A stretch of 25,945 nt of DNA from JACRBT01 sp964474285 (GTDB lineage Bacteria > Chloroflexota > Dehalococcoidia > Tepidiformales > Tepidiformaceae). Shown here one piece after another: positions 16,013-23,042 of this stretch. Positions within the stretch are counted from its first letter, which is position 1, and every line of letters starts with the position of its first letter. The notes beneath the pieces are model-generated. The model ran no database searches. It saw nothing but the letters and a program-made list of their open reading frames with translations, and was not told where the DNA came from. The stretch spans positions 1 through 25,945 of the forward strand of contig CAYYSD010000030.1 in assembly GCA_964474285.1 (NCBI GenBank), in the 5' to 3' direction. The position numbers and the translations under genes were made by a program.

Positions 16013-16887
16013 TGCGGAAGGCGGAAGCCGCCGTCGTCACACTCGATCATGCCGTCGCGCAGGAGTCCTTCGAGGTGGCGATCGAGTGCGTGATGATGTT
16101 CCTCCGGCAGGCCGCCGGCGATCTCGTCGCGGAGTGCCCATGGATGGCGGCGAAGGAAGTCCACGATTCGGCCGCGAGCGAATCGTGCAGTGGTCTCGAA
16201 CCGTGGAGTCCGGACCCGTGGCGGGGCAGATGATCGCGGGTAGCCCGCCGCGCGCCATGCGCACCACCGCGCGATGGGGCAGACGCTACAGTTCGGGGCG
16301 CGTGAGGTACAAACCGTAGCGCCGAGGTCCATGAGGGCGAGGTTGTGGTCGCGTGGGCTTCGAGAGGAAAGCAGCTTTGCGGCGATCGCGCGGAGAGCTT
16401 TCGGTTCGATGTCGCGCCGGGAGGCGGCGCCGGATACGGCGCGAGCAAGCACACGGGCGATGTTCGTATCGGCCACGGGTGTAGCAAGTTCGTAGGCGAA
16501 ACAGGCGATGGCGTCCGCGGTGTATGGCCCGACGCCAGGAAGTGCGCGAAGGCCATCGACCGTGCGAGGCATGCCCTCTGCGGCGATCGCCCGCGCGGCG
16601 CGATGGAGGTTGACCGCGCGGCGGTTGTAGCCCAACCCGGCCCACGCCTCGATCACTTCAGCGAGCGATGCAGCTGCCAGGGCGCCCGCGTCGGGCCAGC
16701 GGGTCAGGAATGCTTCGTAATAGCGAGTGACGCGGCTCACCTGCGTCTGCTGGAGCATCAGTTCGGAGACCAGGACCGCGTAGGGGTCGCGCGTCATGCG
16801 CCAGGGGAGCCTGTGGCGGCCGTTGGCGCGGTACCAGCGAATGAGCGCGCGCCGGAATGCCCCGGGCTCAGGGATTGCGGATGTCAC
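16009..16887 (-). CDS. mutY: MutY-like A/G-specific adenine glycosylase without NUDIX domain
   Basis: MutY removes adenine paired with 8-oxoguanine. This 292-residue protein has the HhH-GPD fold with SELMLQQTQV (E42, the catalytic Glu region), the hairpin LPGVGPYTADAI (115-126), catalytic D140 in VADTNIARV, and a C-terminal [4Fe-4S] loop of cysteines 193, 200, 203 and 209 (C-x6-C-x2-C-x5-C). Classic MutY adds a NUDIX-like domain that reads 8-oxoG. Here, after residue 220, there is only a short helical segment ending in a winged-helix-like stretch. It may be an A/G glycosylase with relaxed recognition or a related mismatch glycosylase; tyrosine 122 in the hairpin is also seen in the MIG-type enzymes. 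The start is GTG at 16887, overlapping the upstream enoyl-CoA hydratase stop by 20 nt. Confidence 0.85.
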   Translation of the reverse strand: MTSAIPEPGAFRRALIRWYRANGRHRLPWRMTRDPYAVLVSELMLQQTQVSRVTRYYEAFLTRWPDAGALAAASLAEVIEAWAGLGYNRRAVNLHRAARAIAAEGMPRTVDGLRALPGVGPYTADAIACFAYELATPVADTNIARVLARAVSGAASRRDIEPKALRAIAAKLLSSRSPRDHNLALMDLGATVCTSRAPNCSVCPIARWCAWRAAGYPRSSAPPRVRTPRFETTARFARGRIVDFLRRHPWALRDEIAGGLPEEHHHALDRHLEGLLRDGMIECDDGGFRLPH

Positions 16888-17671
16888 GGGAGCCGGCGTT
16901 CATCTGCTCCATTCGGCGCAGTGCTTCGTCCGAAAGGAGCGCGTCGAGGAAGAGTGTGCGCTCCATTCCCGGACCGTCCGTTCCCGGGGCGCCGAATACC
17001 TGGCGGATGAGCCGCTTGACGTGGCCCACGGCGAGCGCTGAGTTCGAGGCGAGTTCTTCGGCGAGCGAAATGGCGCGGGCGACCGAGCGGCCCGCGGGGG
17101 CCACTTCGTGCACGAGCCCGAGCTGCATCGCTTCCGCCGGGGACACGGTCCTCCCGCGAAGGATGAGTTCGAGAGCGCGTGCCGGGCCGACGAGAGCGGT
17201 GAGCTTCTGCGTGCCGCCGGCGCCGGGGATGAGCCCTACGTTCACCTCTGGCAGGCCGTACCAGTAGGGGCCATCCTCGGCGATGCGGATATCGCAGCAG
17301 AGGGCGAACTCGAAGCCACCGCCCATGGCTGTGCCGTTCAGGGCGGCGATGCAGGGCTTCGACATCTCCACGATGCGCCGGAAGAGCGCGTCAATCTCTC
17401 GCTCGGGATTCGGCGTGTTGGTATCGACGCGCGTCCCGCGGGCACGGAGGTCTTTCGATAGGGCCGCAAGTTCGTCGACGGAGTAGTGGCGTATGAAGAC
17501 GCCCGCCAGGCCGCCGGCAAAGACGACGGCGCGCACGGCGGGGTCGCGCTCCAGTTCCGTCGTGGCGCGTTCCAACTCCGGGACCGTGTCGCGGTCCATG
17601 TAGCCATCGGGCGGGTTCGCAACCGTACAGATGGCTACGGCTCCGCGCCGCGCCACCGTCACCTGGGACAT
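16868..17671 (-). CDS. Enoyl-CoA hydratase/isomerase family protein
   Basis: A crotonase-fold enzyme of 267 residues acting on an acyl-CoA. The two catalytic glutamates of hydratases are present: E121 in GTAMGGGFEFALCCD and E142 in YGLPEVNVGLIPGAGGTQ. The oxyanion-hole region is near VVFAGGLAGVFIRHYS (about 50-64), where the usual G/A-G-x-D-F/L-K is replaced by an unusual IRHYS, so the exact substrate is unclear. The C-terminal helical part supports a trimer as in the family. It could serve fatty-acid or aromatic degradation. The ATG lies 2 nt after the stop of the TIM-barrel-like gene, so coupling is likely, and the MutY-like gene overlaps its end. It is the middle gene of a three-gene minus-strand operon. 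Confidence 0.9.
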   Translation of the reverse strand: MSQVTVARRGAVAICTVANPPDGYMDRDTVPELERATTELERDPAVRAVVFAGGLAGVFIRHYSVDELAALSKDLRARGTRVDTNTPNPEREIDALFRRIVEMSKPCIAALNGTAMGGGFEFALCCDIRIAEDGPYWYGLPEVNVGLIPGAGGTQKLTALVGPARALELILRGRTVSPAEAMQLGLVHEVAPAGRSVARAISLAEELASNSALAVGHVKRLIRQVFGAPGTDGPGMERTLFLDALLSDEALRRMEQMNAGSRDIRNP

Positions 17672-17673
17672 GG

Positions 17674-18432
17674 CTACTCTTCCTCTTCGTCGTCCTCTTC
17701 TTCACTGGAAGCCTGGGCGGCGGAAGGCACGATCGCCATCTCCGCGCCTTCGCGGCGGTTCTTCTTGGGCGCCGGTACGGCCTTCAAGTTGGCGATGAGC
17801 TGAGTCATCTGTTCAACCGTTGTTCCGCCGGGAGACACAACAGCCGCACAACCGGAATCCCTGAGAACGCGAAGCTCTGCGACCGTGGCTGCGGGCGTCG
17901 TCGCGACGAGCAGCGGCGTGCCGGTGAACGAGCTCAGGCGAACCAGGGCGAGCTGGCCAGCGAGGGACGTATCGGAGGCTTCCGGTTCGATGAAGAGTGC
18001 GTCCAGGCCAAGCGGGCCGAGCGCACGCAGGGTGGTGTCGTCGAGTTCCGGGCCAGCGGAAAGCACGTGGCCCATGCGTTCGGTATCAAGCGCGGCGGCT
18101 GCGGTGCTTTCCAACGGGCTGACAACGAAGTCGCACTTCGCTTCATGAAGCGCTTCGGCGCCGGCGACATCGAGCGCCGACACCTGGACACCGACGCAGA
18201 CTTTCCCGTCGGCGACAGCCTTCAGCGCCTTTAACGCGCCGGCAGCGTCCTTCGCGCGAACGAGGACGATGTCCGCGCCTGCATCAAGCAAGGCGCGCGC
18301 CGCGGCGGCGTCGTTGGCGATGACACCGGCGAGCATGGCCCTGGGCGCTTCCCGGCGTGCCTGTCCGAATCCCAATCCACCGATTGATTCTCTCCGCTGA
18401 ATGCGGGTGATCGCTTTTTGCAGCTGGCTCAC
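17674..18432 (-). CDS. TIM-barrel-like protein with acidic tail, function unknown
   Basis: This 252-residue protein has alternating strand and helix segments suggestive of a partial (beta/alpha) barrel: AMLAGVIANDAAAARALLDAGADIVLVRA, CVGVQVSALDVAGAEALHEA, FVVSPLE, ALFIEPE, PLLVATTPAA, and CAAVVSPGGTTVEQM. This resembles phosphate-binding TIM barrels such as KDPG aldolase or similar synthases, but I see no catalytic lysine in a diagnostic context. The last 10 residues are almost all Glu and Asp (EEEDDEEEE), often seen in disordered tails. The start is GTG 18432, with GGAGG 7 nt upstream. It heads the minus operon with the enoyl-CoA hydratase (2 nt apart) and MutY-like gene. The barrel assignment is from pattern, not motif. 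Confidence 0.75.
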   Translation of the reverse strand: MSQLQKAITRIQRRESIGGLGFGQARREAPRAMLAGVIANDAAAARALLDAGADIVLVRAKDAAGALKALKAVADGKVCVGVQVSALDVAGAEALHEAKCDFVVSPLESTAAAALDTERMGHVLSAGPELDDTTLRALGPLGLDALFIEPEASDTSLAGQLALVRLSSFTGTPLLVATTPAATVAELRVLRDSGCAAVVSPGGTTVEQMTQLIANLKAVPAPKKNRREGAEMAIVPSAAQASSEEEDDEEEE

Positions 18433-18650
18433 AAGGGGCCTCCGTTGTGTCGTGGGACTATCGTCGCTGGAACCGCCGGTTCAGGCCATTGGGTTTCTTT
18501 GAGGTGGCGGATGATTGCAGCCGTGACGTCATCGAACCGTTTCCTCCACGAGCCAGTGTCCGGTGCCTTCGCGGGATTCTACGCTCAGGATGCGGGAGAC
18601 AAGCCATATGGAATGTCTTGGGATATATAGATGGCTCGCATGATCTGTGT

Positions 18651-18656
18651 TAGAAT
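18651..18656 (+). promoter_or_regulatory. Extended -10 box (TGTTAGAAT)
   Basis: TAGAAT is preceded by TG-T, an extended -10 form. It ends 7 nt before an ATG at 18664, the same spacing as the leaderless genes of the window. It could drive a leader transcript into the NfeD-flotillin genes. Confidence 0.4.
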
Positions 18657-18663
18657 GACTGCG

Positions 18664-18744
18664 ATGCGAACAAGGCGGTGCATCGCCGGGGCCAGCCGGG
18701 ATGTAGTAGTGTCAGCGAGCGTCCCAGGGTTTGATGGGCGCTGA
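18664..18744 (+). CDS. Possible leaderless 26-residue leader peptide
   Basis: A 26-residue frame starts exactly 7 nt after the TAGAAT box. It starts MRTRRCIAGASRDV. It has no homologue I recognise. It may be a leader ORF upstream of nfeD (start 130 nt further on) or simply chance. Support is position relative to the promoter only. Confidence 0.25.
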   Translation: MRTRRCIAGASRDVVVSASVPGFDGR

Positions 18745-18810
18745 AGTGGCCGCCATGAGTGGGTGCCGATCCATAGTCTGAAGCAATTACACCAGGGATA
18801 TCCCGCAGAA

Positions 18811-18827
18811 AGATGCCTCCGGCATCT
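18811..18827. promoter_or_regulatory. Perfect inverted repeat upstream of the NfeD-like gene
   Basis: AGATGCC and GGCATCT are perfect 7-bp arms around a TCC loop. The dyad covers the position of a -35 for the CATAAT box at 18836-18841. There is no T-run after it, so an operator for a dimeric repressor is more likely than a terminator. Confidence 0.4.
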
Positions 18828-18835
18828 CGACGCGG

Positions 18836-18841
18836 CATAAT
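18836..18841 (+). promoter_or_regulatory. -10 box of the NfeD-like/flotillin promoter
   Basis: CATAAT gives a leader of about 25 nt to ATG 18874, containing GGGGAGGAG at 18862-18870. No good -35 is seen; the inverted repeat occupies that place. Overall it looks like a regulated, leadered promoter. Confidence 0.4.
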
Positions 18842-18873
18842 CCGCGAGCCTGCCGTGCGGCGGGGAGGAGCAG

Positions 18874-19437
18874 ATGGCATACCTCATCATCTTCGGGTTC
18901 GGTCTGCTGTTCACTATGGTCACGTTTGTCCTGGGCGAACTGTTCGACATGGGGGGCGGCGACGCCGATGCCGGCGGCGGCCTGGATGCGGACGGATCGC
19001 CGTCGCCGTTTAGTTCGCGCATCCTTTTCGTCTTCATGACGGCCTTCGGCGGCTTCGGCTACCTCGCCACGACGGCGGATTGGCCGGTCTGGGGCGATGT
19101 CGGCGCCGCCGTCGTTGGTGGCCTGTTCGTGGCTGGCGGCACGTACTTCCTCATCGTCCTCCCCATGTCGCGGCAACAGGGCTCCGTGAAGGTCAGTTTT
19201 GAGGACTTTCTCAACCTCGAAGGCGAGATCACTTCTGAAATCCCGGAGGGTGGAGTTGGCCGGGTGACCCTGATCGCGCCATCGAGCGGCGCGCGCGTTT
19301 CCCAGGCGGCGCGTTCGCTGAACGGCGAGCGCATGTCGAACGGTACCGTGGTCCGCGTGGTGCATGTCGGCGCGGGCGGTGTGACAGTCAACAGCATTGC
19401 CGTGAGCGGGTCCGCCCCGGCGCCAGGTAAGGAGTAA
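18874..19437 (+). CDS. NfeD/YuaF-like membrane protein with OB-fold tail
   Basis: NfeD-type proteins are partners of flotillins and stomatins; Bacillus YuaF is one example. This 187-residue product has a first membrane helix (about 3-22), a glycine/aspartate-rich loop, then two hydrophobic segments (about 48-65 and 76-97). The tail (about 108-187) has the beta-rich OB-fold pattern, with LEGEITSEIPEGGVGRVTLIA and GTVVRVVHVGAGGVTVNSI. The ATG at 18874 is preceded by GGGGAGGAG, a strong ribosome binding site. The flotillin gene starts 2 nt after the stop. That pairing is the main support for its role: it probably assists flotillin in membrane organisation. The hydrophilic loop GGGDADAGGGLDADG is unusual in composition. 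Confidence 0.85.
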   Translation: MAYLIIFGFGLLFTMVTFVLGELFDMGGGDADAGGGLDADGSPSPFSSRILFVFMTAFGGFGYLATTADWPVWGDVGAAVVGGLFVAGGTYFLIVLPMSRQQGSVKVSFEDFLNLEGEITSEIPEGGVGRVTLIAPSSGARVSQAARSLNGERMSNGTVVRVVHVGAGGVTVNSIAVSGSAPAPGKE

Positions 19438-19439
19438 CC

Positions 19440-20975
19440 GTGAGCTCTTTGATCATCCCGTTGGTCGTAGGCGGCATCATCTTCGTCGTCATCCTTGTTG
19501 CCGGGCTCTATTCGCGCTTCTACGTGAAGGTTCCGCCGGACCAGGTGGCCGTGTTCACCGGGCGCGGTGGGTTCCGTGTCGTCCGGGGTGGCGCGAGCTT
19601 CCGTACGCCGGTCATCGAGCGCGTGGACTACATGTCGTTGACGCCGTTCGAAACGCCGCTGCCCATCCGGGGGGCGTACTCGAAAGAAGGCGTGCAGGTC
19701 AATGTCGATGCCGTGGCGCTGGTTCGCTTCGATTCGGTCGACGCCGCCATCAGGACGGCTGCCGAGCGATTCCTGAATTCAGACCGGCAACAACTCCAAC
19801 AGACGGTGCAAGAAATCCTGAGCGGCCACCTTCGAAGCATCTGCGCGAAGATGACCGTGGAGGAGTTGAACAGCAACCGCGAATCGCTCGTTTCGAAGGT
19901 GAGCGACGAGGCGGGGTCGGATTTCGCCGGTCTTGGCATGAACCTGGATGTGCTCACCATCCAGCACATCAGCGATGACCAGGGCTACCTGGACAACCTC
20001 GGCCGCAAGCGGGTTGCCGAGACGAAGCGCGACGCAGAGATCGGCGAGGCGGAAGCGGCCCGCGACGCCATGGTGCGTTCCGCGGAGGCGCGCCGGCTCG
20101 GTGAGACCGCCCAGGCGGAGGCGGAGGCCGCAATCGCCGAAGCTGCCCGCGACCGCGACCTGCGTATCGCACGGGCGAAGGCACAGGTGGAGGCGGAACA
20201 GGCACGTGCCCTGCAGGCGGGGCCGCTTGCCGAGGCGGAATCGCGCAAGCAGGTCGTGCGCGCTGAAGTGGAAGTCGAAGAAGAGCGTGTTCGCTCCAAC
20301 ATTGCTGTCGAACAGCAAGAAGTCATGCGCCAGCAGCAGGCACTCGAAGCGTCGGTCATCAAGCCGGCGGAAGCGGAGAGGCACGCCGCTGTGCTTCGCG
20401 CGGAAGGCGATCGACTCGCGATGGTGGAGCGGGCGGAGGGCGCGGCACAGGCCCGTGCCCTGGAAGGCGACGGCGAGTCAAAGCGCAGGATCGCGCTCGC
20501 GGAAGCGAACCAGAAGGAGCTCATGGCCCAGGGCGAAGGCGAGGCACGGGCCCGCACGCTCACGGCAGAGGCGCGCCGGCTCGAACTCGAAGCCGAAGGC
20601 GCCGGCCAGAAAGCCATCCTCCTCGGCGAAGCGGAAGGCAAGCAGAAGCTGGCAGAAGCGCTGAACGCCTACAACAAGGCTGCGCTTCAACTGTCGGTCT
20701 ATCCGGAGCTCATCCAGAAGCTGCCGGAGATTGCGAGCGCGCTGGCAGCGCCGTTCGCCCAGGTCGACCGCATCGTGCTCATGGACAGCGGCAACGGGAA
20801 CGGCTCCGGGCCGCTGGGTAAGTACGGCAGCGCCGTGCCGATGATGCTGGCCCAGGCCATCGAGACGCTGCGCGCGGTTGGGCTCGACCTGCCGTCGGTG
20901 TTGACGCCCGATGCCGAACCGGAGTCGAACCGGCCCCGGTACGTGGCGGATGAGGGCCTCGACGCGCTTGCGGCG
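19440..20975 (+). CDS. floT: Flotillin-like protein (3' end at scaffold gap)
   Basis: Flotillins are SPFH-domain proteins that scaffold ordered membrane zones. An N-terminal hydrophobic helix (about 4-24) leads to the SPFH/PHB domain (about 30-200, with KVPPDQVAVFTGRGG and the later DAVALVRFD). A long Ala/Glu-rich coiled coil follows (about 200-400, EAEAAIAEAARDR-like repeats) and then a C-terminal helical part. 512 codons are visible before the N run. Bacillus FloT is about 509, so nearly all of the protein is here and the true stop is probably in or just after the gap. The frame after the gap continues 74 codons without homology-like content, so I end the call at 20975. The GTG start has AAGGAG about 7 nt upstream, 2 nt after the NfeD stop; the two are an operon. 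Confidence 0.92.
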
Positions 20976-20985
20976 NNNNNNNNNN
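20976..20985. other. Scaffold gap (10 N)
   Basis: A ten-base N run at the 3' end of the flotillin gene. Unlike the gap in rlmN, I find no repeat on either side that would join the contigs. Confidence 0.98.
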
Positions 20986-21138
20986 GACGCCTTGAAGACC
21001 GCCAGGCTCGACCCGCCGGCGATCGAGAGGCCGAGCGCGCCGGGGACCGGTCCCGGGGCCGGGAGAGGCGCGGTGCTCCAGAGGTCCTGCCGCTCCGGCG
21101 GAAGTCGACGGCGGAAAGCCGCCGGCGGCGCCTTCGGC

Positions 21139-21627
21139 ATGACGACGCCGGGACCGTCAACAACACCACTCGTAAAGCCGCCGGTCACCGCGGTGGCGCT
21201 GCACTGTAGCGATGCGGCTTTCCAGGCGCACTTCGACGCCGTCCTGGCAGCGCGAGGGACGGCCGGGCTCGTGGAGCGCGTGTCGCTCCCCGGCGGGCCG
21301 TGGTGGCTTGCGCAGGCGGCGTCGCTCACGGAGGGGCGCGTGAAGCGCGCCATCATCGGGAACCGCCTTCCGATTCGGGAGGCGGTCGATTCGATGCTGG
21401 GCAACTCCGCGCTCAAGGCGGTCGTACTGATCGGTCACCAGAGCTGCGGCTGGTACGAGCGTCTGCACCGGGGCGAAAGCGCGGGGCAACTCGTGCGGCG
21501 CCAGGGCCAGGACATGTTCAACGTGCGTGACGAAGTGCGACGCTGGTCGACGCGGTCGCTCGAAGTCTCAGGGCACATGCTGGTGATCGACAACGACGGG
21601 ACGGTGTCCGCGCGTCAGCTCTTCTGA
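21139..21627 (+). CDS. Beta-carbonic-anhydrase-like protein
   Basis: This 162-residue protein resembles the beta-carbonic anhydrase superfamily. Zinc-ligand-type residues are visible: C23 and D25 in ALHCSDAAF (the family CxDxR site, with the Arg absent) and H100 and C103 in LIGHQSCGWY (the HxxC pair). It is shorter than true carbonic anhydrases (about 190-220) and the residue after the first Cys motif is changed, so carbon dioxide hydration is uncertain. An NGDGTV-like C-terminal strand (IDNDGTVSARQLF) ends it. The start is chosen at ATG 21139, the only ATG in frame before the first motif. There is no clear ribosome binding site and the frame is open to the gap, so the N-terminus is uncertain. 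It lies downstream of flotillin, perhaps on the same transcript. Confidence 0.65.
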   Translation: MTTPGPSTTPLVKPPVTAVALHCSDAAFQAHFDAVLAARGTAGLVERVSLPGGPWWLAQAASLTEGRVKRAIIGNRLPIREAVDSMLGNSALKAVVLIGHQSCGWYERLHRGESAGQLVRRQGQDMFNVRDEVRRWSTRSLEVSGHMLVIDNDGTVSARQLF

Positions 21628-21691
21628 CCCAGGGAGCGTGGCGGGAAGGGCCGATACAAAGTGGATCTACCGTTGCTGTGAGAACAGCCGG

Positions 21692-21717
21692 TATTCTGAC
21701 ACCACTTCTCGCGGAGG
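21692..21717 (+). promoter_or_regulatory. Promoter and ribosome binding site of the AhpD-like gene
   Basis: TATTCT (21692-21697) and GGAGG (21713-21717) precede ATG 21728 at 30 and 10 nt. A leadered mRNA of about 24 nt is implied. The -35 is weak. Confidence 0.45.
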
Positions 21718-21727
21718 TCGTTTCCCA

Positions 21728-22300
21728 ATGCCACGCATCGCACCGATATCTGCTGCCCAGGCGAGCGACGAAGCTCGGGCCGCATTTGAGCGCATGGAGT
21801 CAATTTACGGCCAACAGCTTGAGCCGGTGACGGTCGCCGCGCACAGCGACGCTATCCTGAAAGGCTACCTGGACTTCGAACGCGCGTTCCACGGCGCTCG
21901 CAAGCTGGACAGGCGGCTGCGGGACCTCGCCACACTCAAAGTGGCCTCGATCATCGGCTGCGCGTTCTGCCTCGACATCGGTTCGAGCGAAAGTCTGCGC
22001 CATGGGGTGAGCGCCGAACAGGTGATGGCGCTCCACGACTACGGGACGCCCGCGTCGTTCTCAGACCTTGAACGGCGGGTGCTGGATTTCGCCGTGGCAA
22101 TGACGGCGACCCCCGACATGATGACGGACGAAACGTTCGATGCCGTGCGTGAACATCTGACGGACGAGCAGATGGTGGAGTTGACCGCGGCTGTCGCGTG
22201 GGAGAACTACCGCAGCCGCTTCAACCACGCGATGGGCATGAAGTCCCACGGATTCTCCGAAGGGAATGCCTGCGCGCTTCCAGAACTGCGCCACGGGTAG
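21728..22300 (+). CDS. Carboxymuconolactone decarboxylase/AhpD-like protein
   Basis: This 190-residue all-helical protein has the AhpD/CMD fold. The redox motif C78-A-F-C81 in KVASIIGCAFCLDIGSSES is the AhpD-type CxxC that reduces peroxide-detoxifying enzymes. The usual histidine after it is replaced by a G-S-S context, although LRHGVS supplies a nearby His. AhpD-like proteins take part in peroxide defence; CMD proper decarboxylates aromatic intermediates but lacks the pair of cysteines. The AhpD-like thiol role is therefore preferred. The ATG at 21728 is supported by GGAGG and a TATTCT box; the frame is open upstream to 21638 but is not homologous-looking. It stands alone, 100 nt after the carbonic-anhydrase-like gene. 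Confidence 0.88.
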   Translation: MPRIAPISAAQASDEARAAFERMESIYGQQLEPVTVAAHSDAILKGYLDFERAFHGARKLDRRLRDLATLKVASIIGCAFCLDIGSSESLRHGVSAEQVMALHDYGTPASFSDLERRVLDFAVAMTATPDMMTDETFDAVREHLTDEQMVELTAAVAWENYRSRFNHAMGMKSHGFSEGNACALPELRHG

Positions 22301-22360
22301 GTTGCTTGCGATCGGGCTTCCGCGACAGCCGACTTCGGTCGATGTAGAGTTCGCCGCGAC

Positions 22361-22384
22361 ATGTCTGCCCGAGCCCTGATGTGA
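22361..22384 (+). CDS. Possible 7-codon upstream ORF
   Basis: ATG 22361 opens MSARALM and stops at TGA 22382-22384, overlapping the GTG start of the GNAT gene (GTGA). A TAGAGT box at 22345-22350 ends 10 nt before the ATG. It could couple translation to a start that lacks its own ribosome binding site. Support is positional only. Confidence 0.25.
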   Translation: MSARALM

Positions 22385-23040
22385 CAACGTTGCTCTCTCG
22401 TGGACGCCTCGCGAGCACTCCAGGGCAGGCAATCCTGAGCGGAGAGGGCCTCGAGCTTCGCCCATGGGATGAAGACCTGGTGCGGCAGATGGGACGGTGG
22501 TCCGCCCACGGCTTTCCCTACCACGCGTTTGACCTGGTCCACCTGCGCGACCGGCGCAGGGCCTCGGCAGCGCTCGCTTCAGTACGGGAGGCGACGGTCC
22601 ACCGGCACTACGTGGCCTGCGAGGACGGACGCGCCGTGGGCCGCTTCTCTGTGAACCTGGATGATCCCGGCGGGATGTACTTCTGGGCGGTCCACGTTCC
22701 GCCCGAGCACCAGGGCAGACACGTATGCCAGCGAATGATGGGCGTCGCCATCAGGGCGATGGAGGCCGAGAAGCCGGCCCGAGACTTCGTACTGACCTCA
22801 CACGCATTCGCGCTCCGGGCGCACGCGGCCTACTTTCGCCTCGGATTTCACATTGCGGAGACGCGTTGGCTGTTCGACCAGGAGATCGCGCGCGAGCTCT
22901 GGAAGGTGGGGCATGACCTGCGAGAGCCGATCGCGCCGTTCACACGCATGCGGAACGGCCGCTGGGAAGTGCAGAGCTTCGTGATGACGCGGCCTGGACA
23001 GCGTTCGCGCGAAGGGTTGGCGCAAGTAGTTCGTGTGTGA
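22381..23040 (+). CDS. GNAT-family acetyltransferase
   Basis: A 219-residue GNAT protein that would use acetyl-CoA to acetylate an amine. The core starts LELRPWDEDLV near residue 27. The acetyl-CoA loop is FWAVHVPPEHQGRHVCQRMMG (motif A), and motif B is AHAAYFRLGFHIAET. The substrate cannot be told. The GTG start at 22381 has no Shine-Dalgarno; it is favoured because it leaves about 25 residues before the core and overlaps a 7-codon upstream ORF. TTG 22390 is an alternative. The tail after residue 165 is outside the core and ends at a stop 16 nt before nadE. The gene lies between AhpD-like and nadE genes without an evident functional link. Confidence 0.8.
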   Translation: MTTLLSRGRLASTPGQAILSGEGLELRPWDEDLVRQMGRWSAHGFPYHAFDLVHLRDRRRASAALASVREATVHRHYVACEDGRAVGRFSVNLDDPGGMYFWAVHVPPEHQGRHVCQRMMGVAIRAMEAEKPARDFVLTSHAFALRAHAAYFRLGFHIAETRWLFDQEIARELWKVGHDLREPIAPFTRMRNGRWEVQSFVMTRPGQRSREGLAQVVRV

Positions 23041-23042
23041 AG

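Larger units (their letters stand above)
18433..18873. other. 441-bp divergent regulatory region
   Basis: This is the longest stretch without a firm gene. It lies between the minus operon (start 18432) and the NfeD-like gene (start 18874). It holds a 13-bp dyad GAACCGCCGGTTC (18470-18482), a more AT-rich part around 18600-18660, a leaderless 26-codon ORF candidate (18664-18744), GGGATATCCC (18795-18804), a hairpin at 18811-18827 and a -10 for the NfeD gene (18836-18841). On the minus strand, 18429-18640 has protein-like segments in two frames, possibly a frameshifted remnant. Third-position GC there is only moderate. I see no tRNA or known RNA element. Confidence 0.5.

Noticed and set aside
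18433..18660. Short plus-strand open frames upstream of the NfeD-like gene
   Set aside because: They lack ribosome binding sites and recognisable protein pattern. The leaderless 26-codon frame at 18664 has better positional support and is listed separately at low confidence.
20478..21416. Long minus-strand frame across the flotillin end, the gap and the carbonic-anhydrase-like gene
   Set aside because: It crosses an N run of arbitrary length and lies opposite firm flotillin coiled-coil coding. The part after the gap is kept only as an ambiguity in the findings.
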